This document shows positions 1 to 7,986 of a stretch of 43,961 nt of DNA, piece after piece. The notes beneath the pieces were generated by a model. It was not told where the DNA came from and did no database searches. It saw only the letters and a program-made list of their open reading frames with translations. The position numbers and the translations under genes are program-made. Position 1 is the first letter of the stretch, and each line of letters starts with the position of its first letter. This stretch comes from an uncultured Prevotella sp. (GTDB taxonomy: Bacteria > Bacteroidota > Bacteroidia > Bacteroidales > Bacteroidaceae): the NCBI GenBank assembly GCA_900315835.1, contig ONAR01000026.1, forward strand, positions 1 through 43,961, given 5' to 3'.

Positions 1-87
1 CTCGTGAATTTTAACTGCACGCGGCTAAAGGATGGAAATATTCGCAGGATCGTCAATGGGCTGTAGCTTCACGCGATAAATTTTCTA

Positions 88-735
88 TTCTCGCAAAGGC
101 GCAAAGAACGCAAAGAATTCCTACGGAATGCCGGACTTGGCGTCTTAGCGGCTTTGCGAGAGATGGTTCACGCAGATTTTTTGTTCTCGCAAAGGCGCGG
201 AGGACGCAAAGAATTCCAACGGAATGCAGGACTTGGCGGTCTTAGCGGCTTAGCGAGAGATGGTTCACGTGGATTTTTTGTTCTCTCAAGGGCGCGGAGG
301 ACGCAAAGAATTCCTACGGAATGCAGGGCTTGGCGGGCTTGGCGGCTTGGCGAGAGTTTTTAATGATTCACGCGCGAGGATTTATTTTCTCGCAAAGGCG
401 CAAAGAACGCAAAGGATTCCTATGGAATGCAGGACTTGGCGGACTTGGCGGCTTGGCGAGAGTTTTTAATGATTCACGCACGAGGATTTATTTTCTCGCA
501 AAGACGCAAAGGACGCAAAGGAATTCCTACGGAATGCTGGACTTGGCGGACTTGGCGGCTTGGCGAGAGTTTTTAATGATTCACGCACGAGGATTTATTT
601 TCTCGCAAAGGCGCAAAGAACGCAAAGAATTTCTACGGAATGCAGGACTTGGCGGGCTTGGCGGCTTGGCGAGAGATGGTTCACGCAAGAGATTTTTGTT
701 CTCGCAAGGGCGCAGAGGACGCAAAGGTATTAATA
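88..735. repeat. Tandem array of long imperfect hairpin repeats
   Basis: Seven units begin with TTCTCGCAAAGGCGC or a close variant at 88, 184, 281, 387, 493, 600 and 699, so the period is 96-107 bases; the last unit is cut short. In each unit the left arm (CTCGC-AAAG-GCGC-AAAG...ATTCC) is roughly the reverse complement of the right arm (GGAAT...CTTGGCGG-CTTGGCGAGAG), with a TAC or similar apex. Each copy could therefore fold into an imperfect hairpin of about 75 bases. Open frames through it are a by-product of the repetition. Function unknown. Confidence 0.9.
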
Positions 736-751
736 GCTTAATATGAGTTAC

Positions 752-901
752 TCATTTGAGGACAGCTCTCATGTCTTTTACTTCAACATAGAGTTTATCC
801 TCATCATTAGAGAAAAACCATTCGCCAAGTTTGTTCAACTTCTTAGGCATGAGGGCTCTCAATTCTTCTCTAGAGATATTTTTTTTTTTGCTTGTTGCCA
901 T
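752..901 (-). CDS. Small hypothetical protein, 49 aa
   Basis: An ATG at 901 opens a 49-residue frame beginning MATSKKKNISREELRALMPK. It is basic at the N-terminus and acidic at the C-terminus (SNDEDKLYVEVKDMRAVLK). A longer frame from 952 adds 17 hydrophobic residues that look like untranslated leader. I do not recognise a family. The amino-acid mix looks like a real small soluble protein. It sits between the repeat array and decayed genes, so it may belong to a mobile or accessory segment. Confidence 0.45.
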   Translation of the reverse strand: MATSKKKNISREELRALMPKKLNKLGEWFFSNDEDKLYVEVKDMRAVLK

Positions 902-981
902 TATTATATCTATTTTTGAGGCAGAGATAAGAATTTGTTTTAAAATTCGCAAGTTTTTATCGACATATTTGAGCTCTTATA

Positions 982-1245
982 TCATCTCCTCCACTTCCTT
1001 CTCTGAGCTTCTTCGTCGTCGACTGACATATCCATATTGCCATTTAATTCCCATTCGCGGTTAGTGGCCGCAGCAACGGCGCTGGCCGGACTCTGAACAT
1101 GAATATCATTTCCCCTGTTGTCTCCCTGAGGCGGCAGGGGATTTCTGTTTGTGGCTGTGTGAGCAGACGGATGGATGCCCCTGCTGGCAAGATAGTTTCG
1201 TCGTAGCTGTTCGGTGACCTCGGGGCGCAGTATTGTTTGTTTTGG
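982..1245 (-). pseudogene. 3' remnant of an unrecognised protein
   Basis: This minus-strand frame stays open for 87 codons, from just after a TAG at 1246-1248 to a TGA at 982-984, with no start codon near its beginning. It reads ...LRPEVTEQLRRNYLASRG... and ends ...NMDMSVDDEEAQRRKWRR. The acidic then basic tail and the charged helix look like the C-terminus of a real protein, possibly from a conjugative element, but I cannot name it. The lack of a start and the abutting DUF2442 remnant suggest a gene broken by rearrangement. Confidence 0.4.
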
Positions 1246-1402
1246 CTATATGAAGACTGATTTGTGAATACTTTCCATTGTGGATAGTTGTCTCAAAAGG
1301 CGGTCTATAGTCTTTGCCTGATAAAGTTCTTAGTCTTAAAAGGCGCAGCAAAGCCCACCAACCTGTCACTAACGGCGTGATGGACTTTGCTTTGTCGCTT
1401 AA

Positions 1403-1595
1403 ATCCTGTGACAAACCCAAGCGTCTGGCGATGGCAGATGCGTTGAGCTCGGAATGACGCATGAAGAAGTTATACAATGCAGTTGTTGGCTTCGTATCGA
1501 AGAAAACCTCAAACGACAAGTCCTCTCCCAGCTCATCCCAATGCAAACCTTCATCACTCTGGCGGTATGCCAGGCGCTGTTCCTGTGATGCACAA
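1403..1595 (-). pseudogene. Decayed fragment of a DUF2442-HTH gene
   Basis: The minus-strand translation HWDELGEDLSFEVFFDTKP...ELNASAIARRLGLSQ is nearly identical to the middle of the gene at 3182-3748. DNA similarity starts near 1595 and fades after about 1403. The N-terminal part of DUF2442 is missing, and after the LSQ helix the frame runs into unrelated sequence. It is therefore a partial second copy on the far side of the hipBST operon. It is probably a relic of duplication or of cassette insertion. Confidence 0.8.
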
Positions 1596-1628
1596 CCTCT
1601 ATCTTATATGCTAACGGTTTATTCTTAA

Positions 1629-2639
1629 TCACTCAGACTTTCTTATGAACCGCTTAACTCTCTCATCTATGATCCTCAAATATGTGCGTTTCATCTTGTC
1701 GCTGAGAAAACTGTTGTCGACCAGCACCCGCGTTTGATCCGGTATCGACATATACTTGTCCAGAATCTTACTCATACGTCGATTGACAATTCCTACCTCT
1801 AGCCCGAATCGCTCAAAATCGATCCGACAAGGATGACCGGTCCGCTCATATACATCACTCTTCTCTATATTGGGCGACAATCCTCCGTCGAGTCCTAAAT
1901 CGTCGCCATTGACATGAAGGCTGGTGTTCAGGAGATCATAGGCTGGAGCCAAGCGATAATCATCAGCAATACGGATGAGAGAGAAGTTTTTCAGGTGGTC
2001 GTCGCCATTGCCGTAGATGTAATTGAAAACGACCAGCTCGAAAAAACGTTCCATATCAATTCTCCATGCTGCCACATTCTTTTTAAGAGCGACTGCAATG
2101 TCTTCATAGCTGCCGCTATATTTGAAATGTTGTCCGTCGGTCTGCTCGTTCCTTCCAACAAGAGATGCGAAGTCATCCATGGACGACTTGGTACCATCAG
2201 ATTGGATATCGAAGCGCCTGGTGATATACACAGCCTGCCTGTCTTTCGTAAAGCACAATCCGTTGGCTGCCGTCACGATCCCATACACTTGCGAGGCTAT
2301 CTGCATGGTAAGGTTCTCGTTGGCAGGTATCTGCTTCCTCTCAACCAAGGTTCTGTCCCAAGGGGCTGGCTTGAGAATATACGTTGACCGCTCACCATCT
2401 TCGGCAATGCGAATTCTGCCTTTATCAATGACGGCCGGGAACTTTTCCTGGACTCCGGAAACCGAAATACGACGCATGGCGCTGACCGCAACGTCGCTCA
2501 TTCCAAATTCTTCTATTCCAAAGTCGAGAATCGGAGAAATTCTGTGTCCGTCAAACAGTTTCTTGATGGCAGATGGACTATATGTTGAATAGCCACTGGC
2601 CAAAGTGGACGGACAGTTGTTAATTTCAATTTTCTTCAT
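1629..2639 (-). CDS. hipT: HipT-like serine/threonine kinase toxin
   Basis: 336 residues forming the HipA kinase core without the N-terminal subdomain, as in HipT of three-gene HipBST systems. Visible residues are the Gly-rich loop SVSGVQEK with two serines (S59, S61), the ATP lysine in YILKP (K90), the catalytic GDDHLKN block (D213, N218) and the metal-binding aspartate in APAYDLL (D235). In the characterised E. coli HipBST, HipT phosphorylates tryptophanyl-tRNA synthetase and autophosphorylates the paired loop serines; the same target here is inference. The start overlaps the upstream hipS frame by 14 bases, so the two are translationally coupled. Confidence 0.88.
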   Translation of the reverse strand: MKKIEINNCPSTLASGYSTYSPSAIKKLFDGHRISPILDFGIEEFGMSDVAVSAMRRISVSGVQEKFPAVIDKGRIRIAEDGERSTYILKPAPWDRTLVERKQIPANENLTMQIASQVYGIVTAANGLCFTKDRQAVYITRRFDIQSDGTKSSMDDFASLVGRNEQTDGQHFKYSGSYEDIAVALKKNVAAWRIDMERFFELVVFNYIYGNGDDHLKNFSLIRIADDYRLAPAYDLLNTSLHVNGDDLGLDGGLSPNIEKSDVYERTGHPCRIDFERFGLEVGIVNRRMSKILDKYMSIPDQTRVLVDNSFLSDKMKRTYLRIIDERVKRFIRKSE

Positions 2640-2955
2640 GCTTCTTCACTTCTACTGCACCTATGAAATCTCCGCCGGCCATGGCTGACAAAATCCCGAA
2701 CAAGTCTTTCTCGTCCAATCTAAGCGCACGGCATATCACCTTACGGTTGGCACCTTCCGGCAGGAGGTTTGAAAAAAATGGGAACAGATAATCCGACCTG
2801 TAGGGCTCTGACCGTTTGGGCAGGGTGGCAGATATGGGGTAGCCATCAGAACGCAAATAGCCGTCATCGTAACTAAACGAATAGCCACGACCAGGTGTCT
2901 GCTCAGTCAGCACGCCCGCTTTCTTGTCATTAAAGTAAATGTCTAGTTTCCTCAT
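2626..2955 (-). CDS. hipS: HipS-like protein (separate HipA N-terminal subdomain)
   Basis: 109 residues matching the HipA N-terminal subdomain 1 family, with the typical block FPFFSNLLPEG followed by ICRALRLDEKDLFGILSAMAGGDFIGAVEV. In HipA this domain is fused to the kinase; here it is a separate gene between hipB and hipT. In the studied HipBST system HipS is the part that neutralises HipT. The gene starts 14 bases after hipB and overlaps hipT by 14 bases, so the three form one operon. Confidence 0.87.
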   Translation of the reverse strand: MRKLDIYFNDKKAGVLTEQTPGRGYSFSYDDGYLRSDGYPISATLPKRSEPYRSDYLFPFFSNLLPEGANRKVICRALRLDEKDLFGILSAMAGGDFIGAVEVKKHEEN

Positions 2956-2969
2956 AAACTATCCTATCC

Positions 2970-3170
2970 TTATACCATCTTCTTAACCTGAAAGATCATC
3001 TCCATGCCGAGAACATCGAGAATCTTTTGTACGGTGCTCAATGACGGATTGCCTTGCCCTCGCTCAATATCTTTGATTGTGGCAAGGCTTACCGCCGCCA
3101 TCTCTGACAAATCCTGCTGGGATATCCCCAACACTTTTCGCCGTGACTTCATTGTTTGAGCTATGTCCAT
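2970..3170 (-). CDS. hipB: HipB-like HTH antitoxin/autorepressor
   Basis: 66 residues, almost entirely a Cro/C1-type helix-turn-helix: MKSRRKVLGISQQDLSEMAA, then SLATIKDIERGQGNPSLSTVQKILDVLGMEM. It is the first gene of the hipB-hipS-hipT operon and would bind its own promoter, as HipB proteins usually do. The ATG at 3170 is preceded by a consensus promoter (3196-3227), leaving a leader of about 18 bases. Length and order fit HipBST rather than a two-gene hipBA. Confidence 0.9.
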   Translation of the reverse strand: MDIAQTMKSRRKVLGISQQDLSEMAAVSLATIKDIERGQGNPSLSTVQKILDVLGMEMIFQVKKMV

Positions 3171-3181
3171 AGTCTTTTATA

Positions 3182-3748
3182 TTAAACTTTCTGCGCAAAG
3201 ATAATAAGAATAATTGAAAGAGACAAAGAAAAGTCTGATAAAATATACCTTTGAGAAGAAAAATAGTCATTGTTACAGTAATTTGAGGATTTCCCTTGAT
3301 GAGATCCAATATCTGACTCTGTAGAGAAGATAATTTTTGGAAACACTTTGGGAGACATCTTTACCTCACTGCCTATTGTGGCTATCGTTTGGAGTATTTC
3401 CTTCATTCGCGCAGATGAAGGGGTTTTTGCGCCGCTGATATAGTGTGCAAACAAGCTTTGTGACATACCCAAGCGCCTGGCGATGGCCGATGCGTTGAGT
3501 TCGGGGTGATGCATAAAGAAGTTATACAATACAGTTGTTGGCTTCGTATCGAAGAAAACCTCAAACGACAAGTCCTCTCCCAGCTCATCCCAATGCAGTC
3601 CCTCCTCACTTTGGCGATAAGTCAGGCGCTGCTCTTGCGATGCGGCACGCAGTCTGTGATACTTGGAAAACTCTTCGCAAGCCTCCCGACCGTCGTCCGT
3701 CCTAATCCAAACGACTGTGTCCGTCAGCCAAATCTTTACTATCTTCAT
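3182..3748 (-). CDS. DUF2442 domain protein fused to an XRE-type HTH
   Basis: 188 residues. Residues 1-66 are a DUF2442 domain (IVKIWLTDTVVWIRTDDG, then LHWDELGEDLSFEVFF). Residues about 74-120 form a helix-turn-helix (ALNASAIARRLGMSQ-like, with AHYISGAKTPSSARMKEIL). After about residue 128 the sequence no longer looks like the family: the final 50-60 residues are serine-rich and hydrophobic and are encoded by the DNA that carries the hipBST promoter. The native 3' end has probably been lost or replaced. DUF2442 genes often pair with DUF4160 genes; no DUF4160 partner is seen here, but one is present at 41.3 kb. Confidence 0.75.
   Translation of the reverse strand: MKIVKIWLTDTVVWIRTDDGREACEEFSKYHRLRAASQEQRLTYRQSEEGLHWDELGEDLSFEVFFDTKPTTVLYNFFMHHPELNASAIARRLGMSQSLFAHYISGAKTPSSARMKEILQTIATIGSEVKMSPKVFPKIIFSTESDIGSHQGKSSNYCNNDYFSSQRYILSDFSLSLSIILIIFAQKV
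3196..3227 (-). promoter_or_regulatory. hipBST promoter
   Basis: Read on the minus strand there is TTTG (3227-3224), a 20-base spacer, then TATCTTTG (3203-3196). This matches the Bacteroidota sigma-ABfr consensus TTTG / TAnnTTTG. It lies just upstream of hipB and inside the last codons of the upstream DUF2442-HTH frame. Confidence 0.75.
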
Positions 3749-3981
3749 TGTATTGTCGAAGATTTTGTTCCAAAGCGTTTTATCTGTTTATAACTAAGAC
3801 AGGTTATTGTCTTATTGCCAACAAATAGATCCACTATGATTATAACCCTTACATGGAATTGTTCTAACCATATTCATGCTAGCCCTAGCCCCATTTTCAT
3901 CCTTGTTCTCTGCCAAGACTTGTAATCTTTAGGGCCAGGACATTTCAGACATTAGGGGACGTAACACCTTATATGCCTTCT

Positions 3982-5406
3982 TCAAATTATAACTTTCCAC
4001 GTTCCACTCTTATCGGAGCCTTCACGCTCAATAATGTTATGGGCTTTCAACCATTTGATACAATTATTAATGGTTGTTGCACTGACATGTATAAGTTCTG
4101 ACATCTTTAGAATAGTCAGATTAGGATTAAAAAAGAGTAGCAATAATACCGAATAACGATTTACACTCAAGTTTTCTCTTAAGAAGTTTAGTGTATTTAC
4201 ACTCAACTTTACATGCAACTTATCCCGAAGACCGCTAATTAAGCTAACTGTCTTATTTTCAATATCTTTTTGATCAATGATGTTTTTGATATAGTCAACT
4301 ACATCCGGATTTACGCCCAACCCTTGAGTGTAGATTTGCCATGTAGTCTGCTCTCTTGAGGAGATCATTCTTTCTTTTTTCTTCTGATAAGAATCGCACA
4401 ACCTCAGATCGTCATTATCAGTCACGACCAATCCTTCATTGATCAGTGACTGCACCATTTCTGAATTAAGAGAGTCTGTCTGGCCTTCTTTGATCTTATA
4501 AAGTTGCAGCAGATGAAAGACGCTAAGTTTATGGTCATCATCCCGTTTTTCCTGCTCTTCGTCTATGAATAAATGAAACGCAGGATCTTCGACTTCACCA
4601 TTCAGTTTCAAAACCACCTGATAGGCATCTGAGAGAGTATAGTCAGGAAGAGCCTTTCCTTCTTCAAGACAATTATAGAAAATCTTGTCAACTCCTTGAC
4701 CTGACCTCTCTATTAGGCCTGTCTTTTGAAGGACCTCACACAAACGCTTTGCTCTTGGCACACTAGGAGTAGTCAAAATGTTGAATACATCTACACCTAT
4801 TGGGAAGCCACCAGCATTGGTTATCGTGATGCTGGCAGGACTTTGCCTGATGACGACGGAACTATTGATTAACATTGATCTGTGGCACAAGCTGTTAAGA
4901 ACAGCTTCTCGGATAGACTCTTCGTTGAAGGAAGGAATATCAAAGATATACGGTCCGTCAGTGACGTACTGCAATGGATTGCTTGCCGGCTGACTGATAT
5001 AGTTCCATATTTTATCAATGGCAAGCATTAAAGGCTCCTGGAATTCTTGCCGTGCGGTATAAGGAATGGAGTCTTCGTTGAGACGGTACTCAACGATGAC
5101 CTCATCCTGGGGCAGATACTTTCTGATTGCATCCCTGCTGCCAAGAAGCACCAATGCGGCATAATTAAGTTTGCTGTCAGTAGTGAGTTCCAAATCATTC
5201 AGAATCTGTTGTGTCGGCTCATTCTTAAGTTTTAAATTCTTTTGCTTTACGGCATATTTCTGTTTTAAGACGTCAATCGCATCCTCATCCAAATCGGATA
5301 TGGTCAGTCCTTTACAGACCTTTGCCGAATAATCCGGCTCCTGTTCTGTAAGAATGGACAACATCTCTGCATCCGACATTTCCCTCAGGCTCTCGCCAAT
5401 GCGCAT
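3982..5406 (-). pseudogene. COG2865-type ATP-binding transcriptional regulator lacking its AlbA_2 domain
   Basis: 474 residues. The centre carries the family's GHKL-like/RecG-related region (FNEESIREAVLNSLCHRSM, ITITNAGGFPIGVD, GLIERSGQGVDKIF). The C-terminus is a winged-helix-like segment (LTILKMSELIHVSATTINN). Full-length relatives begin with about 130 residues of Schlafen AlbA_2 domain. Here a start ATG at 5449 opens the typical beginning MITIERLKTMRESE, but within 15 codons the sequence jumps, in a different reading frame, to RIGESLREMSDAEM, which normally follows AlbA_2. The domain was thus deleted and the frame broken near 5405-5411. The rest could still be made from the internal ATG at 5406. 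The promoter is intact. Confidence 0.8.
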
Positions 5407-5449
5407 CCTCGCTTTCGCGCATTGTCTTGAGTCGTTCTATTGTTATCAT
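5407..5449 (-). pseudogene. Detached 5' end of the AlbA_2 gene
   Basis: Minus-strand ATG at 5449 followed by codons for MITIERLKTMRESE, the usual first residues of AlbA_2-type regulators. The frame is +1 relative to the rest of the gene, and the AlbA_2 body is absent. This is the upstream side of the deletion scar. Confidence 0.75.
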
Positions 5450-5473
5450 AGTCTTTGTTCCCTATTTGGTTTA

Positions 5474-5504
5474 CAAAGTTAGAAATAATATTATTACCTC
5501 CAAA
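5474..5504 (-). promoter_or_regulatory. Promoter of the truncated AlbA_2 gene
   Basis: Minus strand: TTTG (5504-5501), 19-base spacer, TAACTTTG (5481-5474). A near-perfect sigma-ABfr promoter about 25 bases upstream of the ATG at 5449. Confidence 0.75.
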
Positions 5505-5676
5505 TAATTGGCCAGTTTTTTATAATCATCTTCATTTTTGTTATTTCGCTCAGGAACGCCCATCATCGGATTGGCGCCCTATGACAAAGGTGGACAATAT
5601 AAAGAATGACAAGAATTTATGCTTGTAGCGGAAGCCTGCTCCGGACGAAATTCGGACAAGAATTAAGGTAAAACCC

Positions 5677-5707
5677 TTGCTTGTATCGAAAGAATGCCTT
5701 ATCTTTG
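5677..5707 (+). promoter_or_regulatory. Orphan consensus promoter in a gene-poor stretch
   Basis: TTG (5677-5679), 20-base spacer, TATCTTTG (5700-5707). Downstream, 5714-6075, there is no long open frame, only a 16-base perfect palindrome and repeated GCTACA motifs. It may drive a small RNA, a long leader of the transketolase gene, or be left over from a lost gene. Confidence 0.55.
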
Positions 5708-5759
5708 CAACGTTAATGACTGCTCTGCTACATTAAGCTACAAGAAGATACTATTATGC

Positions 5760-5775
5760 TACAATATATATTGTA
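5760..5775. repeat. 16-base perfect palindrome
   Basis: TACAATATATATTGTA reads the same on both strands. Four GCTACA or CTACA motifs surround it (5727-5815). Within the 5505-6137 intergenic region nothing else stands out except this, the orphan promoter and the transketolase promoter. It could be an operator; no regulator can be assigned. Confidence 0.5.
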
Positions 5776-6075
5776 TCTAATATGTTGATTTTCAGCGGAG
5801 ATACATTAGGCTACAGAAATCAGAGCCATATAAGGCCAATAGCAAATCTGAAATTATGTGGACGTTATGTGTCGGAAAGCATGTAAAGGGGCGCCATGTG
5901 TCTTTATTGATTTTACCTATTCACTTACCATTTTCATCTTTTATCTCTCAAAGATGCCGGAACATATTATAATATGATAGGCTGTTGATGTGGGGATGCG
6001 ATGTCTCTTTGAAAAATCCATAATAATGGTAAGTGTTACCGTTTTATTTATAACAATGAATGAAGGATTTATTCG

Positions 6076-6083
6076 TAACTTTG
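6076..6083 (+). promoter_or_regulatory. -7 element upstream of the transketolase gene
   Basis: TAACTTTG followed by C matches the TAnnTTTG element, about 55 bases before the ATG. I see no TTG at the expected -33 distance, so this is a half-match. A short inverted repeat (GGTAA-GTG-TTACC, 6029-6041) lies upstream. Confidence 0.5.
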
Positions 6084-6137
6084 CACCCAAAATCGGAGCA
6101 CTTGTGAACAAGTAGAATCAATAAATCCAAAATTATT

Positions 6138-7901
6138 ATGTATATAGAAAACATCAACAGTCCCAAGGACTTAAAATCTCTCACCATAGACCAACTCGTA
6201 GTAGCCGATGAGGTCCGCAAGGGCGTGCTCAACCGCGTAAGCCATCACGGAGGCCACGTGGGACCTAACCTGGGCTTCACCGAGGCTACCGTAGCCCTGC
6301 ACTATGTGTTCAATGCCCCGGAGGACAAGATCGTCTTCGACGTCTCTCACCAGAGCTATCCCCACAAGATGCTCACCGGACGCAAGGACGGCTTCCTCGA
6401 CGTGAGCCGCATGGACCATATCTCGGGCTACTCATCACCGTTGGAAAGTCCCGTGTATGACAACTTCGAGATTGGTCATACCTCCACCTCCATTGCCTTG
6501 GCAACAGGTCTGCAGAAGGGCCGCGACATCCTTGGCGGCAAGGAGAACGTCATCGCCGTCATCGGCGACGGTTCGCTCTCGGGCGGAGAGGCTTTTGAGG
6601 GTCTGGACACTGCTGCCGAACTGGGTACGAACATCATCGTCGTGGTCAACGACAACGAGATGAGCATTGCCGAGAACCATGGCGGACTGTACCGCAACCT
6701 GAAGCTCCTCCGCGAGACGGACGGCAAGGCTGAGTGCAACTACTTTCGCGCCATGGGTTTCGACTATCTCTATGTGGAGCAGGGCAACGACGTGGCCAGT
6801 CTCGTGGAGGCTTTCCGCAAGGTCAAGGATATCGACCATCCCGTGGTGGTGCACATCCACACAGAGAAAGGACACGGCTATGCGCCAGCCGTAGCCGACA
6901 AGGAACGGTGGCACTGGAGCATGCCTTTCCATCTTGAGGACGGCAGCCCGATCAACCCGCCACAGGGTGGCAAGTCGATGGACATGCTGCTCGGCGACTG
7001 GCTCTTCGACGAGCTCAAGCGTGACGACAAGCTTGTGCTCATCACCGCCGCTGTGCCCGCTACCTTGGGCTTCACCAAGGAGCGCCGTGAGGCAGCAGGC
7101 AGGCAGTTTGTCGATGTAGGCATCGCCGAGGAGGAAGGCGTGGCAATGGCATCGGGCATGGCAAAGCGTGGCGCGCACCCGGTGTTCACCACCTATGCCA
7201 CCTTTCTGCAGCGCACCTACGACCAGTTGGCTCAGGATCTTGCCGTCAACGGCAATCCGGCAGTCATCAATGTGCTTGGCGCCAGCGTCTATGGCATGAA
7301 CGACTTCACGCACATCTGCTTCTTCGACATCCCCATGATCAGCCACATCCCTAACCTGGTCTATCTCGCGCCCACTACATGGGAAGAGTTGCGTGCCATG
7401 GAGAGCTGGGCTATCCGTCAGGACAAGTACTCGGTGGCCATCCGCGTGCCTGCTTTCGGCGTGGCGCACGCTACGGAGGATGTTGACAGCGACTACAGCG
7501 ACCTGAACAAGGCTGTTGTGGCACATCGTGGCAAGGACTTGGCCATCATCGCGGTGGGTGACTTCTTCCAGAAGGGTGAGGCCGTGCGACAGTTGTTGGC
7601 CGAGCAGGGTATCGACGCCACGATCATCAATCCCCGCTATCTCTCAGGACTCGACGGGCAGCTCCTCAATGAACTGAAGGCTGACCACCGTCTTGTGGCT
7701 ACTATCGAGGACGGCAGTCTTGATGGCGGATACGGTGAGACGGTGGCACACTTCTATGGACCATCGGCCATGCGCGTGATCAACTTCGGCGTGCGCAAAA
7801 GCCTCTATGACCGCTACGACGTCAACCAGCTCCTCACCGACAACCATCTGCAGGACCAACAGATAGTCGACGACATTCTGCAGACCATCAACAGTAAATA
7901 G
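6138..7901 (+). CDS. DXS-like transketolase family protein (divergent 1-deoxy-D-xylulose-5-phosphate synthase paralogue)
   Basis: 587 residues, shorter than typical DXS (about 620-640). It has the thiamine diphosphate motif GDGSLSGGEAFEG (GDG at 143-145) ending in NDNEMSI, the DXS-like start HVGPNLGFTEATVALHYVF with DVSHQSYPHKMLTGR, and KGHGYAPA. The catalytic glutamate lies in DVGIAEEEGVAMASGMA. However, the DXS hallmarks GIAEQHAV and the DRAG...GADGPTHHG substrate loop are replaced by GIAEEEGV and GASVYGMNDFTHICFFD. It therefore binds thiamine diphosphate, but acceptor and product may differ. Annotation pipelines usually label such proteins dxs; many Bacteroidota carry a second, canonical copy. 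It stands alone with its own promoter. Confidence 0.8.
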   Translation: MYIENINSPKDLKSLTIDQLVVADEVRKGVLNRVSHHGGHVGPNLGFTEATVALHYVFNAPEDKIVFDVSHQSYPHKMLTGRKDGFLDVSRMDHISGYSSPLESPVYDNFEIGHTSTSIALATGLQKGRDILGGKENVIAVIGDGSLSGGEAFEGLDTAAELGTNIIVVVNDNEMSIAENHGGLYRNLKLLRETDGKAECNYFRAMGFDYLYVEQGNDVASLVEAFRKVKDIDHPVVVHIHTEKGHGYAPAVADKERWHWSMPFHLEDGSPINPPQGGKSMDMLLGDWLFDELKRDDKLVLITAAVPATLGFTKERREAAGRQFVDVGIAEEEGVAMASGMAKRGAHPVFTTYATFLQRTYDQLAQDLAVNGNPAVINVLGASVYGMNDFTHICFFDIPMISHIPNLVYLAPTTWEELRAMESWAIRQDKYSVAIRVPAFGVAHATEDVDSDYSDLNKAVVAHRGKDLAIIAVGDFFQKGEAVRQLLAEQGIDATIINPRYLSGLDGQLLNELKADHRLVATIEDGSLDGGYGETVAHFYGPSAMRVINFGVRKSLYDRYDVNQLLTDNHLQDQQIVDDILQTINSK

Positions 7902-7986
7902 CAGACTCACATTCATCAACCGTCCAAAACTGCATCGCAAGACAACGACATGCGAACCGCAATGAGCATAAACAAACAATAAAGAC

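Noticed and set aside
88-735. CRISPR or coding repeats at the left edge
   Set aside because: The units are about 100 bases and directly joined; open frames through them simply follow the repeat and change frame between units.
1106-1402. C-terminal extension of the left DUF2442-HTH copy as a real 146-residue protein
   Set aside because: After the LSQ helix the residues are an out-of-frame reading of other decayed sequence (Ser, Thr, Gln, Lys low complexity).
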